A stretch of DNA of 64,000 nt from Chryseobacterium soldanellicola (GCF_900100115.1 NZ_FNKL01000004.1:62001-126000); one strand, 5' to 3'; counted from the stretch's first letter, positions 49,458-58,869 are shown. A program made the numbers and translations. The notes: generated by a model not told the origin, from the letters alone.

Positions 49458-49501
49458 AAGTAAACAAAAGCCCTGACGTTTGTCGGGGCTTTTGCTTACT
49501 T
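49458..49501 (+). terminator. Strong terminator after the nitroreductase
   Basis: AAGTAAACAAAAGCCCTGAC (49458-49477) pairs along almost its whole length with GTCGGGGCTTTTGCTTACTT (49482-49501), giving a 19-20-bp stem with a built-in T-run. Confidence 0.85.
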
Positions 49502-49566
49502 AAATGATTTGTAGCAATGTAAATAAGTGCAATGTGAATTATTATAACGTTTGGATGGTGTAAAAG

Positions 49567-52500
49567 TTAATTTGATCTGAATAAAATGTCAACTTTCTTT
49601 TGGATCTCCTCATCGTGACTTACCTTGCAAAACTCTTTAAGCAAATCCAAAGTGGTAGGTTTCTTAGGATATTGATTGTGTAAAATAAAATTGTGAAGAG
49701 CTGTATTTACTTTGTCTTCTCCGATCAATTCACTTAACTTCACCATCACTATGGCACCTTTTGAATAAGAAATATGCGTGTTTTCTCCTGTAACTTTATA
49801 TAACGGCTGATTTTCGGATAGACCTTTTTCATTGTCATAGATTTGCTGGTGGACATTTACCCTTTCCATCATTTTTTCTTTACCGTGCATCTTTTTGTAG
49901 AGCATCATTTCGGTGTACATTGCTAAAGTTTCTGTCAGCATCACTGCGCCTTCTCTGTCATCCGGATCGATCTGGCTGTTTCCCCACCAGAGATGTGAAA
50001 GTTCGTGTCCTGCTAGTTCATTGATGACATCCTGATTTTGATCTGAATGAATGTTGGCGTGAAATAACATATCTTCTGTCATAAAAATAGATGAAGGATA
50101 AGCGGTTGCTGCAAAACCTTTCGTGAAGGATGAAACTTCTACAAAGTTGACGGTTTTGAAGGGATACTTACCAAAATTTTGGGTACAGTAATCTAAAGTA
50201 AGTTTTGCATTTTCAATCAAATGGCTCACATTTTCAGGATGTTTGTGATTATAAAAAATGTTGATTGCTATTCCTTTATAAACTGTGGTTTTTATCTGAT
50301 ATTTTGCGGAAGAAACAGCGAAACGGAACGGAATATTTTCAGCTTTATATCGAAAATAGGTTCTGTTATTTTTAATATAATGTTCAGTTAAATCTCCTGT
50401 TCCTACCGCAGTCTGATCTTTTTCTGTAGAAACTATCATACTCAGATTAATGAAATCCTTTTTGAATACTTCAGGAGCCTCTAATTTTTTTAATTCTGAT
50501 TGTTTTCCCAATTTAAATTCAGCCCGTTTTCCTTCATCTTCAATTTCGTTATTTACTTGGTATCCGAACGTCGGAAAATATCTGCTTATCCTCATAAAAG
50601 AACCGTTTTCTATGATTGAATTGAATGAATCGTGACCATTTACGGCAGACCAATGATAGGAGATTTTAAAATCAAGACTGGCTCTTTCTCTTGGGTACAA
50701 AGGCTTATGTAAATAAATTTCAGTGACTTCCTGATTGATCTTTTTTGATTCAGCAGCTGTATTGAAAACGGCTGATTCTATTTTCAGATCCGGATGGAAA
50801 TTAATTAAAATCTTATGAATTGGTTTGTCAGTTTGATTGACCAGCTGATATTTACCATCAATCTTATAAGAATTTTCAGACGGATAAAGTTTAATCTCTG
50901 TGTTTATATCTGTGATTGTTGGCTGTGCAAGATTTTCATATTGTTTGAAGTTCTTTTCATATTGGGCTGACTGTATCAACTTTTTATCTTCATTTTGTGG
51001 AATATAACCTTTCATAAAGATACTTCCCGTAAAAACTCCAATTGATAATAAAATGACGGTGAAAATGATTTGTCTGACATTCCACTTTTTTGTTTGATTA
51101 ATCAGCCATAAAATAGCAATCAATGCTAACCCGAATAAAAGTCTTTCAGCAAAAGCCGAGGCATAAATTCCATATCCGTTAAAATCACTGTAAGCGCCTT
51201 TATAATCTGAGAAAATTCTTAATAATGGATAGGAAATGATCTTCTTTGAAACTGGTCCTGCCAAACTAAAACCTGCAAGAACGGAAACGCCCAGAGCAAC
51301 AAATCTGTTTTTGATATTGTCATTAATCAACAAAATAAAAGCTGAGAAAAGAATCAGAGGAAATGTATTGAAAAGAACTATTACGAAATAGGCATTCCAA
51401 TCGATATGAAAATAGTTGTAAAAAACCTGAAATACCAATCCTTCCAAAATTAGTATCGTTGTAAGAAAAAATAATAAAATGATTATGGAGATAAAATGAC
51501 CGCTCAGTTTGCTTTTAGAAAAATAGGTGCTTTTTTCAATCAGTGAAAATCCTGATGAATGGCTTCTCCAATACAAATCGTTGATGAAATAGATGACGAT
51601 CAGCATTCCAAACAAATGAAAATTCTCCGAAATAGTGGTCGACATCAATCCTGAGCTTGCATATTTCTGAGGAAGACGAATTCCTTTTTCGATCTCAGCA
51701 TACATTTCCATTCCGACAAAAAACAAAAGCAGTATTGAAACAGCGACAATAGTGATGCTTTTAAAAAGGTAAATGAGGTCGATTTTCGCAAATGACAAAA
51801 TAGATTTTATCCCGGCAGAAATTCCAAAAACTGATTTTGTGGTGGTAAATTGCCCTAAATTATGAATAAAAGAAACACTCGTTATCTGGTTTTTGTTCCT
51901 GTTTTTATTTTTGTTTTGACCAATTGTTGAGAATGAAAATAACCTGTAAGTCAATAATAATAACAACACCGAAATAATCAGAAAAACGATCCTGTTGATT
52001 AATAAATATCCCGAAAGCGGAACAATCAGTTCATTCTTCTGCTGAGCGGATAACGTTCTTGCTTCAAAAAAGTAGGATGACATTCCAAAAGGATCAATTA
52101 CTGCCGAAAATTGCTGTGTTTCCAATGATTGCGGTAAGCTTCCTGCCATAAACGGTGAATTGGAAAACACCAGAATAATCATATAAAGAACGTAAAGAAA
52201 CAGCCCGCCGACAACGACCAGAAGCTTTTTCTTCGTAGTGAACGAGATGAAAAATAAAAAGCTGCAGACTATAAAACAATTGATTCCTCCAAAGATCAAA
52301 AGAGGGTAGGAGTAATACCAAAAATTAAAATACGGTTGGATTTCACTTCCTGTCCGCAAATTTTGTCCGATCACAAAGCCTATCATTAAAAATGTAAAAC
52401 TTAAAAAAGTCTGTAGAAAAAATGTGAGAAATTTTCCCTGTAAATATGTTCGTTTCGAAAAAGGATAGGAAAAAATAAGGACGTCGAACTTTGAATCCCA

Positions 52501-52734
52501 ATCTTTAAAAAGAATCTGAGTGGCAAAAATGATCGCAAAAAAGATAATGACAAGACTCAACAATCCGGTCATAAAACCAATGGTGTAAGGTGAATTTAAA
52601 TAAATCCCTTCGCCAACCGTAAGATTGAACTGGTTTCCGCAGAAAATCCCGATCAATGCTAAAATTAAGGCAACAAGGTGTGCAGGCCAACGTTTTACAA
52701 GACGTTTGACCTCAAATAAAAATAAGACATTCAT
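49567..52734 (-). CDS. ABC transporter permease fused to an M1-family metallopeptidase
   Basis: The 1055-residue protein has an N-terminal ABC-2-like permease with about a dozen membrane helices in residues ~15-580 (LVKRWPAHLVALILALIGIF, LTVGEGIYLNSPYTIGFMTG, SFPFSKR-like loops). An extracytoplasmic M1 aminopeptidase-like domain occupies residues ~600-1050. The zinc-site motif NELAGHELSHLWWGNSQID (HELSH near residue 908) and AVMLTETLAMYTEMM (the third ligand Glu region) are present, so it could be active. The fusion is known in Bacteroidota and pairs with the ABC ATPase encoded two bases upstream. Substrate unknown. Possibly peptide handling or envelope stress. Confidence 0.85.
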   Translation of the reverse strand: MNVLFLFEVKRLVKRWPAHLVALILALIGIFCGNQFNLTVGEGIYLNSPYTIGFMTGLLSLVIIFFAIIFATQILFKDWDSKFDVLIFSYPFSKRTYLQGKFLTFFLQTFLSFTFLMIGFVIGQNLRTGSEIQPYFNFWYYSYPLLIFGGINCFIVCSFLFFISFTTKKKLLVVVGGLFLYVLYMIILVFSNSPFMAGSLPQSLETQQFSAVIDPFGMSSYFFEARTLSAQQKNELIVPLSGYLLINRIVFLIISVLLLLLTYRLFSFSTIGQNKNKNRNKNQITSVSFIHNLGQFTTTKSVFGISAGIKSILSFAKIDLIYLFKSITIVAVSILLLFFVGMEMYAEIEKGIRLPQKYASSGLMSTTISENFHLFGMLIVIYFINDLYWRSHSSGFSLIEKSTYFSKSKLSGHFISIIILLFFLTTILILEGLVFQVFYNYFHIDWNAYFVIVLFNTFPLILFSAFILLINDNIKNRFVALGVSVLAGFSLAGPVSKKIISYPLLRIFSDYKGAYSDFNGYGIYASAFAERLLFGLALIAILWLINQTKKWNVRQIIFTVILLSIGVFTGSIFMKGYIPQNEDKKLIQSAQYEKNFKQYENLAQPTITDINTEIKLYPSENSYKIDGKYQLVNQTDKPIHKILINFHPDLKIESAVFNTAAESKKINQEVTEIYLHKPLYPRERASLDFKISYHWSAVNGHDSFNSIIENGSFMRISRYFPTFGYQVNNEIEDEGKRAEFKLGKQSELKKLEAPEVFKKDFINLSMIVSTEKDQTAVGTGDLTEHYIKNNRTYFRYKAENIPFRFAVSSAKYQIKTTVYKGIAINIFYNHKHPENVSHLIENAKLTLDYCTQNFGKYPFKTVNFVEVSSFTKGFAATAYPSSIFMTEDMLFHANIHSDQNQDVINELAGHELSHLWWGNSQIDPDDREGAVMLTETLAMYTEMMLYKKMHGKEKMMERVNVHQQIYDNEKGLSENQPLYKVTGENTHISYSKGAIVMVKLSELIGEDKVNTALHNFILHNQYPKKPTTLDLLKEFCKVSHDEEIQKKVDILFRSN

Positions 52735-52736
52735 AA

Positions 52737-53609
52737 CTATGGTTTTTGAGTGAGCGTGTTAAAATAAACCTGCTCCAATGAAGGATGTACCGAAGAAAAA
52801 TCTGGAAGCGGCTGTTCCGAAAATGCAGTGATGTATAATTCTCTTTCAATCAATTGCTGACTGATGATCCTGTAATTGGATCGGTAATCTTCCAATTGAG
52901 TTTTATCAATAGGTTTTGACCAGATCTTGTTTTCCAATTCGGTAATCAGTTCGTTTGGCTTTCCCTGTCTGAGAAGTACTCCCTTGTTAATAATCGCAAC
53001 TTTGGAGCAAAGATTTCTGACATCTTCAACCAAATGAGTAGAAAGAATGACGATCACATCATTACTAATCTCGTTGAGCAATGAATTGAAACGGTTTCGT
53101 TCTTCGGGATCTAAACCGGCAGTCGGTTCATCCACAATTATGATTTTTGGATTACCCAGCAAAGCCTGAGCAACTCCGAAACGCTGTCTCATTCCTCCGG
53201 AAAAGGTATGAACTTCCTTATTTTTAAAATCAGAAAGATTGACTTTTTCTAATAATTTTAAAATCTGGTCTTTCCGTTCGGAACTGTCTGTAATTCCTTT
53301 CAAAATGGCGATATGCTGCAAAAGATCGTAAGCCGATACCTTGGGATAAACGCCAAAATCCTGGGGAAGAAATCCGAGATTTTGTTTAATATGATCAGGG
53401 TTTTTAGAAACATCAATGCCATTGAAGATGATATTTCCTGAAGTCGGTTTCTGCAGGCCGACAATGGTTTTCATTAAAGATGATTTTCCGGCGCCATTGG
53501 GTCCTAATAAACCGAACATGCCGTTTTCTATTTCTAAAGAAATGTTTTTAATAGCTTGAAAACCATTTTTGTAATTGAGGTTTAGATTGTTGATTTTTAA
53601 AGTATTCAT
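52737..53609 (-). CDS. ABC transporter ATP-binding protein
   Basis: I place the start at the ATG at 53609 (MNTLKINNLNLNYKNGFQAI, 290 residues), since the upstream frame reads into a spacer. All ATPase motifs are present: Walker A GLLGPNGAGKSSLMKTIVGL, Q-loop GFLPQDFGVYPKVS, signature HTFSGGMRQRFGVAQALLG, Walker B KIIIVDEPTAGLDPEERN and H-loop STHLVEDV. It energises the permease/M1 fusion two bases downstream, to which it is translationally coupled. It follows the small XRE/DUF2975 pair on the same strand, 122 bp away, so co-expression is possible. Confidence 0.9.
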   Translation of the reverse strand: MNTLKINNLNLNYKNGFQAIKNISLEIENGMFGLLGPNGAGKSSLMKTIVGLQKPTSGNIIFNGIDVSKNPDHIKQNLGFLPQDFGVYPKVSAYDLLQHIAILKGITDSSERKDQILKLLEKVNLSDFKNKEVHTFSGGMRQRFGVAQALLGNPKIIIVDEPTAGLDPEERNRFNSLLNEISNDVIVILSTHLVEDVRNLCSKVAIINKGVLLRQGKPNELITELENKIWSKPIDKTQLEDYRSNYRIISQQLIERELYITAFSEQPLPDFSSVHPSLEQVYFNTLTQKP

Positions 53610-53731
53610 AGGATTGATTTTAGGGTACAGATATCCTGGCAACGTTTCCATTGCTTTCAAATTTGTGTGTGTAAAATGTTTACGGTAAAGCTTTGCGACC
53701 AAAAGCCACCAAAGCTTTTTGAATATTTGAT

Positions 53732-53938
53732 TTATTCCTCTTTATACTCCAGGATATCTCCGGGTTGACATTCCAAAGCTTTACAGATGGCTTCCAGGGT
53801 ATCGAAACGCACACCCTTTGCTTTTCCCGTTTTAAGAACTGAGAGGTTGACAGTACTGATTCCCAGTTTCTCTGCCAATTCTTTGCTCTGCATTTTTCGT
53901 TTGGCAAGCATAACGTCTAAGTTGATGATAATTGGCAT
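53732..53938 (-). CDS. Small XRE-family (Cro/C1) regulator
   Basis: The 68-residue protein is a single HTH domain: INLDVMLAKRKMQSKELAEK, LGISTVNLSVLKTGKAKGVR, then FDTLEAICKALECQPGDILE. This short YozG-like XRE type is typically encoded next to DUF2975 membrane proteins, as here, where only two bases separate the genes. It probably senses or responds to the membrane partner and controls the unit and perhaps the ABC genes that follow. Confidence 0.85.
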   Translation of the reverse strand: MPIIINLDVMLAKRKMQSKELAEKLGISTVNLSVLKTGKAKGVRFDTLEAICKALECQPGDILEYKEE

Positions 53939-53940
53939 TT

Positions 53941-54456
53941 TTATATAAATAGATCTTGTTCGTTTTGTAAATGTAATCCCTGTTTAAAAATATTGGCGAG
54001 GAAAAAACAGAAAATTCCTAACATAAAGTGGATAAAGACTAGTCCCCAAATAACGCTTTCCACTTCAACAAAAAAACTGGCAATAATTGTAATGGGTAAA
54101 GGAAGAAAAATATTATAACGGTAAAACCTTTGAAGTTGTGTTATATTTTCCTCGGTAAATAACTTATGTTGAAAAAAGACTTTAAATACTTTTGCCGACA
54201 GCCAGAAAAAGATACCGTAGGTTACTAAAACCAGTAAAAAAGACAGGATGATATAGGGATAATTGTTTTCGATGTTCAGAAATGGCTGTTCAATAAATGG
54301 ATAATTAATGTGCAGATATAAATCGTCCTTATAGGGTGTAACAGCAAAACCTGTTAACAGGCAAAATACCGAATAGATGAATGTAAGGAGATAGCCTGCT
54401 GATAATAAAATGCACAGATAATACAGGATCTTTGAAACGTTCTTATTCTGATTCAT
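53941..54456 (-). CDS. DUF2975 membrane protein
   Basis: The 171-residue protein has four transmembrane helices (residues ~10-35, ~68-90, ~115-135, ~138-160) and the family motif VFKVFFQHKLFTEENITQLQ between helices 2 and 3. It is the first gene of the DUF2975-XRE pair, whose cellular role is not known but which often modulates differentiation or stress in Firmicutes and Bacteroidota. Translationally close to the XRE gene. Confidence 0.85.
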   Translation of the reverse strand: MNQNKNVSKILYYLCILLSAGYLLTFIYSVFCLLTGFAVTPYKDDLYLHINYPFIEQPFLNIENNYPYIILSFLLVLVTYGIFFWLSAKVFKVFFQHKLFTEENITQLQRFYRYNIFLPLPITIIASFFVEVESVIWGLVFIHFMLGIFCFFLANIFKQGLHLQNEQDLFI

Positions 54457-54540
54457 GGGATAATCAATTAATTTGTTAATGCAAATATATAATTAATTAT
54501 CGTAAAACATTAACTAATTAAAAAAAATATATTACTTGAA

Positions 54541-54792
54541 AATGTTGAGAAAAACGGGTCACCGCGGTACTCGTAGCAAAAAAGAATGAATTCAAAATTT
54601 TCAACTAAATTAAATTGAGCTATTCAAGAAAAGGAGATTATGAAAGGTCTATAACGTTATCAGTAGATGCAGTTGATATTTTCAGAGAACATTTTGATGC
54701 GGATAAATGGGCCAAAAGGAATCTTTTTTCATACTGTATCTTAATCAGGCGAATCAGGTTTTGGGAATTAATAAAATATCGGAATGTTCGAA
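54541..54792 (+). pseudogene. Truncated, mutated copy of radC
   Basis: DNA and translation parallel the start of the intact radC at 56986. Both share LSYSRKG(D/N)xERSIxxSxDAVD(I/V)FRxHFDA, and the DNA stays similar up to about 54792 (AATCAGGCGAAT...ATATCGGAATG). The copy here leaves frame after about residue 50 and lacks the catalytic JAMM half. It marks a duplicated and decayed accessory segment. Confidence 0.8.
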
Positions 54793-55755
54793 AGAATCTA
54801 CAGAACCACTCATGATATTGCAAATTGAGAATATATGCTAATATTATTAATTTGAGGGAAAACTCTTTTAGGACAAAAATAGCTGATTATTTATCGCCTT
54901 TAATATGGCATTAAGCTATTATAATTTAAGTAAATAATTATGACCATTCTTTTTAACATATAGAAAAATCACAATAATTACGAATGCTCTATTGTAGTAC
55001 AATGATAAGTGAAATTAAAACTATTTGGTTGGATTTACACGAAGAATATAATAACGTGGTCTAACTTTTAGAAATGACTCACATCGAGGCCTTTACTATA
55101 CTATGATCATTTTAAAATTAACATTCATTTAACAGGGAGTGAATATTATTTAACATTTGGCAAAGTGTTTGATCTATTTTAAACTCATACAATTCTATGT
55201 ATTCCGTTGCATAAAGTTTAAGGAAACCATTATTGGTTTCCTTTTTTTAAACGCAATTCTGTATGTTTATTAGTTTAATAATAGCTTTGACTTAAATCCA
55301 ATTGCCCATTAGATCATCAGCTATATATTCTATTTTATTCGGTTTTTTTATTAAATAATACATAAATTTAAATCATCTCAATTTGGGTATTGTTGCCATA
55401 TTTTATACGTGAATCATTTTCAAAACCTCGAGTTGGCACCGTCAAGACACATAAGGTGTCAGAGTTTTATGAGGATTGACAACTTTAGGAAAACAAATGC
55501 TTTTGATAGAAAATACTAAATTAAACTCCTCTTTATTGCCAGCGTTCGTATTATGACAGCCCTTCTTGCACTGACAACATCTGTTCCTTCCACTTATAAA
55601 TAAGTATGTTATTCTGTTAGATGTGTTAAACTTAGAGTTTATAAAGTGATTTTTATTTGCATCATTATTTCGCTCAAATTTGATTATCAGACTATTACTT
55701 TATTCCCACTTTTTTCATCTATAAAATGTAAATGTATTAACTTCGAATAAAAATC
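54793..55755. other. Gene-free accessory stretch with an orphan terminator
   Basis: Nearly 1 kb without a convincing gene. A strong hairpin, AAGGAAACC (55220-55228) with GGTTTCCTT (55235-55243) and a T-run, has no gene before it, so a short RNA could end there. GACAC/GGTGTC near 55450 is a small repeat. Otherwise AT-rich remnants. Confidence 0.45.
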
Positions 55756-55974
55756 ATGAAAATGTACTTATGTCACAATAGTTCGTCAGTCAAAATCAAA
55801 TGGAATCTTCCCTTCCTTCCGCGAATCGGAGAAACTCTGTCTGTGTCCGGACTTCTTTCGGAAAATCAAAATAATGAGCTGTGCAGGAACAGAGATTATT
55901 TTACCGTTACACATATCGCATGGTTTCCATCACGGCGGGAAAACCAGTCATTCGTTGAAATAATTTTGGAGTAG
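55756..55974 (+). CDS. Small mobile-element-type hypothetical protein (72 residues)
   Basis: The protein (VKIKWNLPFLPRIGETLSVS, then RDYFTVTHIAWFPSR and FVEIILE) has the beta-rich rhythm of a small conserved hypothetical seen on Bacteroidota accessory elements, with a FLPRIGE motif in the first strand pair. It has no signal peptide. The gene is alone between remnants and the ATG is clean. Function unknown. Confidence 0.5.
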   Translation: MKMYLCHNSSSVKIKWNLPFLPRIGETLSVSGLLSENQNNELCRNRDYFTVTHIAWFPSRRENQSFVEIILE

Positions 55975-56396
55975 TATGTTCTAAAAGCTTTGTTACAAAA
56001 GGTTTCACGATGTGTCTTATTCATCCTGTAGCTGGAAGTGCAGCAAAGTGATATATTGGATCTATTTCAATTTTGATCATCAAGATGGTCTATTGATTCT
56101 TTGACAATGCTTTTTTCAATATTGATCCATGGCCTTACTGCCACGACTGTCATAGAATATCTTAAAAATAGAATAGCATCAGTTACTAGTGTTGCTGAAG
56201 AAAACGACCTGACCTTGTAAGGGCTAACGATACACTAATAAAATTATTTTTTATTTGTGTTTTCCGCATTTGTTCACTGTGCTGGAATTTTTGTAAGTTC
56301 CTCCTTAATGAGAATGCCTTTTCCACTTTTATTAATTTGAGAACATTTCTTCGTTCTATGGATCATCCGGTATCTTCTTTCTTATTTCTCACAACA
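55975..56396. other. Gene-free spacer
   Basis: I see no gene, T-tailed hairpin or repeat worth naming here. Confidence 0.4.
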
Positions 56397-56624
56397 TCAT
56401 TCGCTGATCATAATCTGATTGCTATACTTGCATCTGGGGTCACCTGATTTTCTATAGCAAATATATTCCGTTGTCACTGCGGAAAAAAATCTTTTTGGGT
56501 ATCCGGGATCGGACATCCCAGAGCCTCCGCAAAAATATTTCAAGCTTCCATCAATGTTCTTTCTTATTGTTTTCCAGGTATTGATTGCAGTTTTCCTTGT
56601 GCCTGCCTGAATGGTTATGTGCAT
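56397..56624 (-). CDS. Small hypothetical protein; same family as the remnant at 8058
   Basis: Starting at the ATG at 56624 (MHITIQAGTRKTAINTWKTI; a start ten codons earlier is also open) the 75-residue product continues with KYFCGGSGMSDPGYPKRFFS and AVTTEYICYRKSGDPRCKYS. The two Cys-containing ends and the central DPGYxKRFF block are shared with the broken copy near 8.1 kb, so this is a repeated accessory family rather than a chance frame. Function unknown. It sits just before the 25-bp repeat array and radC. Confidence 0.5.
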   Translation of the reverse strand: MHITIQAGTRKTAINTWKTIRKNIDGSLKYFCGGSGMSDPGYPKRFFSAVTTEYICYRKSGDPRCKYSNQIMISE

Positions 56625-56690
56625 AGAAAAAGTCAGAAACCTCACAAGATGCAAATGCAGTTCATTGAAATTTTGATCCTTATGATTCTC

Positions 56691-56860
56691 TTGGTATAAA
56701 TCATCTTATCAGATGTTGGTATAAAATATCTCAAAAGACATTGGTATAAATCACTTGATCACATTCTTACAAATCGTTTAATCAGATTTCTTTTATAAAA
56801 CAATTCATCCGATGTTATTAGAAATGAATTTGTTAAAAGAAATTAAAAGTAGTTCATCAG
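56691..56860. repeat. 25-bp direct-repeat array
   Basis: TTGGTATAAA occurs at 56691, 56716 and 56741, exactly 25 bp apart, each followed by an AT-rich half ending in variants of ATCAGATG. Degenerate continuations (ATCAGATT, ATCCGATG, ATCAGATG) follow to about 56860. The array lies directly upstream of radC. Confidence 0.6.
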
Positions 56861-56985
56861 ATGATACGCTCAAATAAAGAATAGAAAAAGGTCAAAATTT
56901 CCTTCAAGCTGCAATTACAGAATCTACAGGTTTTTAAATGTAAGTGCGGGAAAAACAGGTCTCCGCCACACTCGGAGCAGGAAAT

Positions 56986-57429
56986 ATGAAATTCAATATT
57001 GTCAACGAAATTAAATTGAGCTACTCAAGAAAGGGAAATTGTGAAAGGTCTATATCGTCATCAGCAGATGCAGTGGATGTTTTTAGGGCGCATTTTGATG
57101 CGCAACAAATGGATTACAGGGAATCGTTTTTTGCGCTGTATCTGAATCAGGCGAATAAGGTATTGGGGATCAAGAAAATATCGGAATGCGGCATTTCTTC
57201 GACATTGGTAGATGTCAGGATTATTATGCAAGCGGCACTTCTCTGCAATGCTTCGGGGATCATTGTTTCCCACAATCATCCTTCAGGAAATTTAAAGCCG
57301 TCAAGTTGTGATATTAAGATGACTGTACAGATTAAAGAGGCTGCAAAAATACTGAGTATGACGTTGCTGGATCATGTAATCCTGACTACGGATTCTCATT
57401 ATTCATTTGCGGATGATGGGATGATATGA
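56986..57429 (+). CDS. radC: RadC/JAB-domain protein of a mobile element
   Basis: The start is the ATG at 56986 (MKFNIVNEIKLSYSRKGNCE, 147 residues). The JAMM/MPN-like catalytic motif is complete: ASGIIVSHNHPSGNLKPSSC followed by Asp (HxHPSGxxxPSxxD), with the usual DVRIIMQAALL helix before it and VILTTDSHYSFADDG at the end. Short RadC proteins of this kind lack the helix-hairpin-helix part of chromosomal RadC and are carried by Bacteroidota conjugative elements and defence islands. A partial copy lies at 54541. The DUF3945 gene follows by 60 bp. Confidence 0.85.
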   Translation: MKFNIVNEIKLSYSRKGNCERSISSSADAVDVFRAHFDAQQMDYRESFFALYLNQANKVLGIKKISECGISSTLVDVRIIMQAALLCNASGIIVSHNHPSGNLKPSSCDIKMTVQIKEAAKILSMTLLDHVILTTDSHYSFADDGMI

Positions 57430-57489
57430 GTAGTAAAATAATAAGCAATCGAAAAATAATAGGATCAAATAATATATAAAATAAAGATC

Positions 57490-58770
57490 ATGAACAAAAT
57501 AGGAAATCACACGGCAATTTCAGAAGTCAATACTTTATTGGTACTTCGTCACAGTAGCAATTCAATCGGAATTGTACAGGGCATCGGACACAATGGAAAT
57601 TTGATAGACGTTCAGCCGAACCGCAACAAAGTTGATTCGGTTATGCAAATCGATTCGGCGAAGGATTCTTTTACGGACTTCTATTCGGATTTTTATCATC
57701 AGCTGAAAAATCCGTCTGAATATTCATTTTTTAAAGTGAGGGAATTTGAGGCGCACGATACAGCTATAGATTTACAAGAGTACATTGATTGTTTATCGGA
57801 GGGTGAGAGACAAGATCTGAAAGCGGTTGAGGTTTCTATTGAAGCGGTCAATGAAATCAGAAATAAGAAAACCATTGAAAATGAGCCCTCAGTTTTGAAG
57901 AAGGGTCTTAGTAACGGGTTAGTTATTAGTAATAGTAGTTCTCAATACCGCTATCAGATTGAAGATGTTCCGTGGGAGAAGATGGATGAATTAGGTCTTG
58001 ACAGGGAAAAGTTGGAAGAGATTGGTGCATTGGAGTCTTTGTTAAAGGGATATAAGACACCGATGTTGATCCCGATACTTTTTAAAGATGGGGTAACGGT
58101 AAGTCAGATTGATGCACGGTTGCAGTTGCGGATCGATGATGATGGAGAATTGTTTGTGAAGGTGTATCGGGTTCTTAAGAAAGTGGATTTCAGAAAGAAG
58201 TTTAAAGGGCATAAGTTTACAAAGCAAGATAGGGTCAATCTTTTGACTTCTGGCAATATGGGCAGAGTGGTGGATCTTATCGATGCGGTTACGTGTGAGA
58301 TAATTCCTTCATTGATAAGTTTGGACAGGCTGACCAATGAACTGATTTCTTTGAGGATGGAATTTGTAAGGATTCCTGATGTGCTTTGCGGGGTGAGTTT
58401 GGATTTGGAACAGAAACAGGTGCTTCGTGAAGGTAAACCTTTGTTTATTGAAAATATGGTATCGAAGAAAGGAAAGTTTTTTTCTGCAGCGGTGCAGTTC
58501 AATGCGGATAGGCAATGGGTGGAGTTTTTGTTTGAGAATAAGTTTAGAAGTTCTGGTTTTAGCGAAGTATATCATTCTGAAAGAGGAGTTCCTTCACACT
58601 TCAGAGGGGTCAAGCTTCGTCGATGGCAGATGGATAAGTTAATGGCAGGGGAAACAGCTTATATCAAGGGGCTGGAGAGTAGAAAAGGTAAGTCTTATCA
58701 GGGCTATGTTACTTTTGACAAGGCGATAGGGAGAATTGTGTTTTCTTTTAAGAAGCCAAAGAAGTTATAG
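57490..58770 (+). CDS. DUF4099/DUF3945 domain protein of conjugative elements
   Basis: The 426-residue protein has an N-terminal segment with NHTAISEVNTLLVLRHSSNS and FKVREFEAHDTAIDLQEYID. A DUF4099-like block occupies residues ~160-275 (VPWEKMDELGLDREKLEEIG, YKTPMLIPILFKDGVTVSQI). A DUF3945-like pair follows to the end (VSLDLEQKQVLREGKPLFIE, GVKLRRWQMDKLMAGETAYI). Such proteins are found beside topoisomerase or transfer genes of Bacteroidota integrative elements; their role is unknown. It is the clearest sign that 54.5-59 kb is derived from a mobile element. A terminator hairpin follows. Confidence 0.8.
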   Translation: MNKIGNHTAISEVNTLLVLRHSSNSIGIVQGIGHNGNLIDVQPNRNKVDSVMQIDSAKDSFTDFYSDFYHQLKNPSEYSFFKVREFEAHDTAIDLQEYIDCLSEGERQDLKAVEVSIEAVNEIRNKKTIENEPSVLKKGLSNGLVISNSSSQYRYQIEDVPWEKMDELGLDREKLEEIGALESLLKGYKTPMLIPILFKDGVTVSQIDARLQLRIDDDGELFVKVYRVLKKVDFRKKFKGHKFTKQDRVNLLTSGNMGRVVDLIDAVTCEIIPSLISLDRLTNELISLRMEFVRIPDVLCGVSLDLEQKQVLREGKPLFIENMVSKKGKFFSAAVQFNADRQWVEFLFENKFRSSGFSEVYHSERGVPSHFRGVKLRRWQMDKLMAGETAYIKGLESRKGKSYQGYVTFDKAIGRIVFSFKKPKKL

Positions 58771-58839
58771 GAGAGTCGTGATTATGCTTTTGCGGAAGTC
58801 TGGAAGAAGGGAGTAAGTAAATTGATATAATTTTTTAAC

Positions 58840-58869
58840 AACCTGCAAGGTCTATTGACTTTGCAGGTT
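58840..58869 (+). terminator. Terminator after the DUF3945 gene
   Basis: AACCTGCAA (58840-58848) pairs perfectly with TTGCAGGTT (58861-58869), and a short T-rich stretch follows. Confidence 0.75.

Noticed and set aside
56691..56860. CRISPR array
   Set aside because: Units are only ~25 bp in total with no repeat/spacer division and no cas genes; better described as tandem direct repeats.
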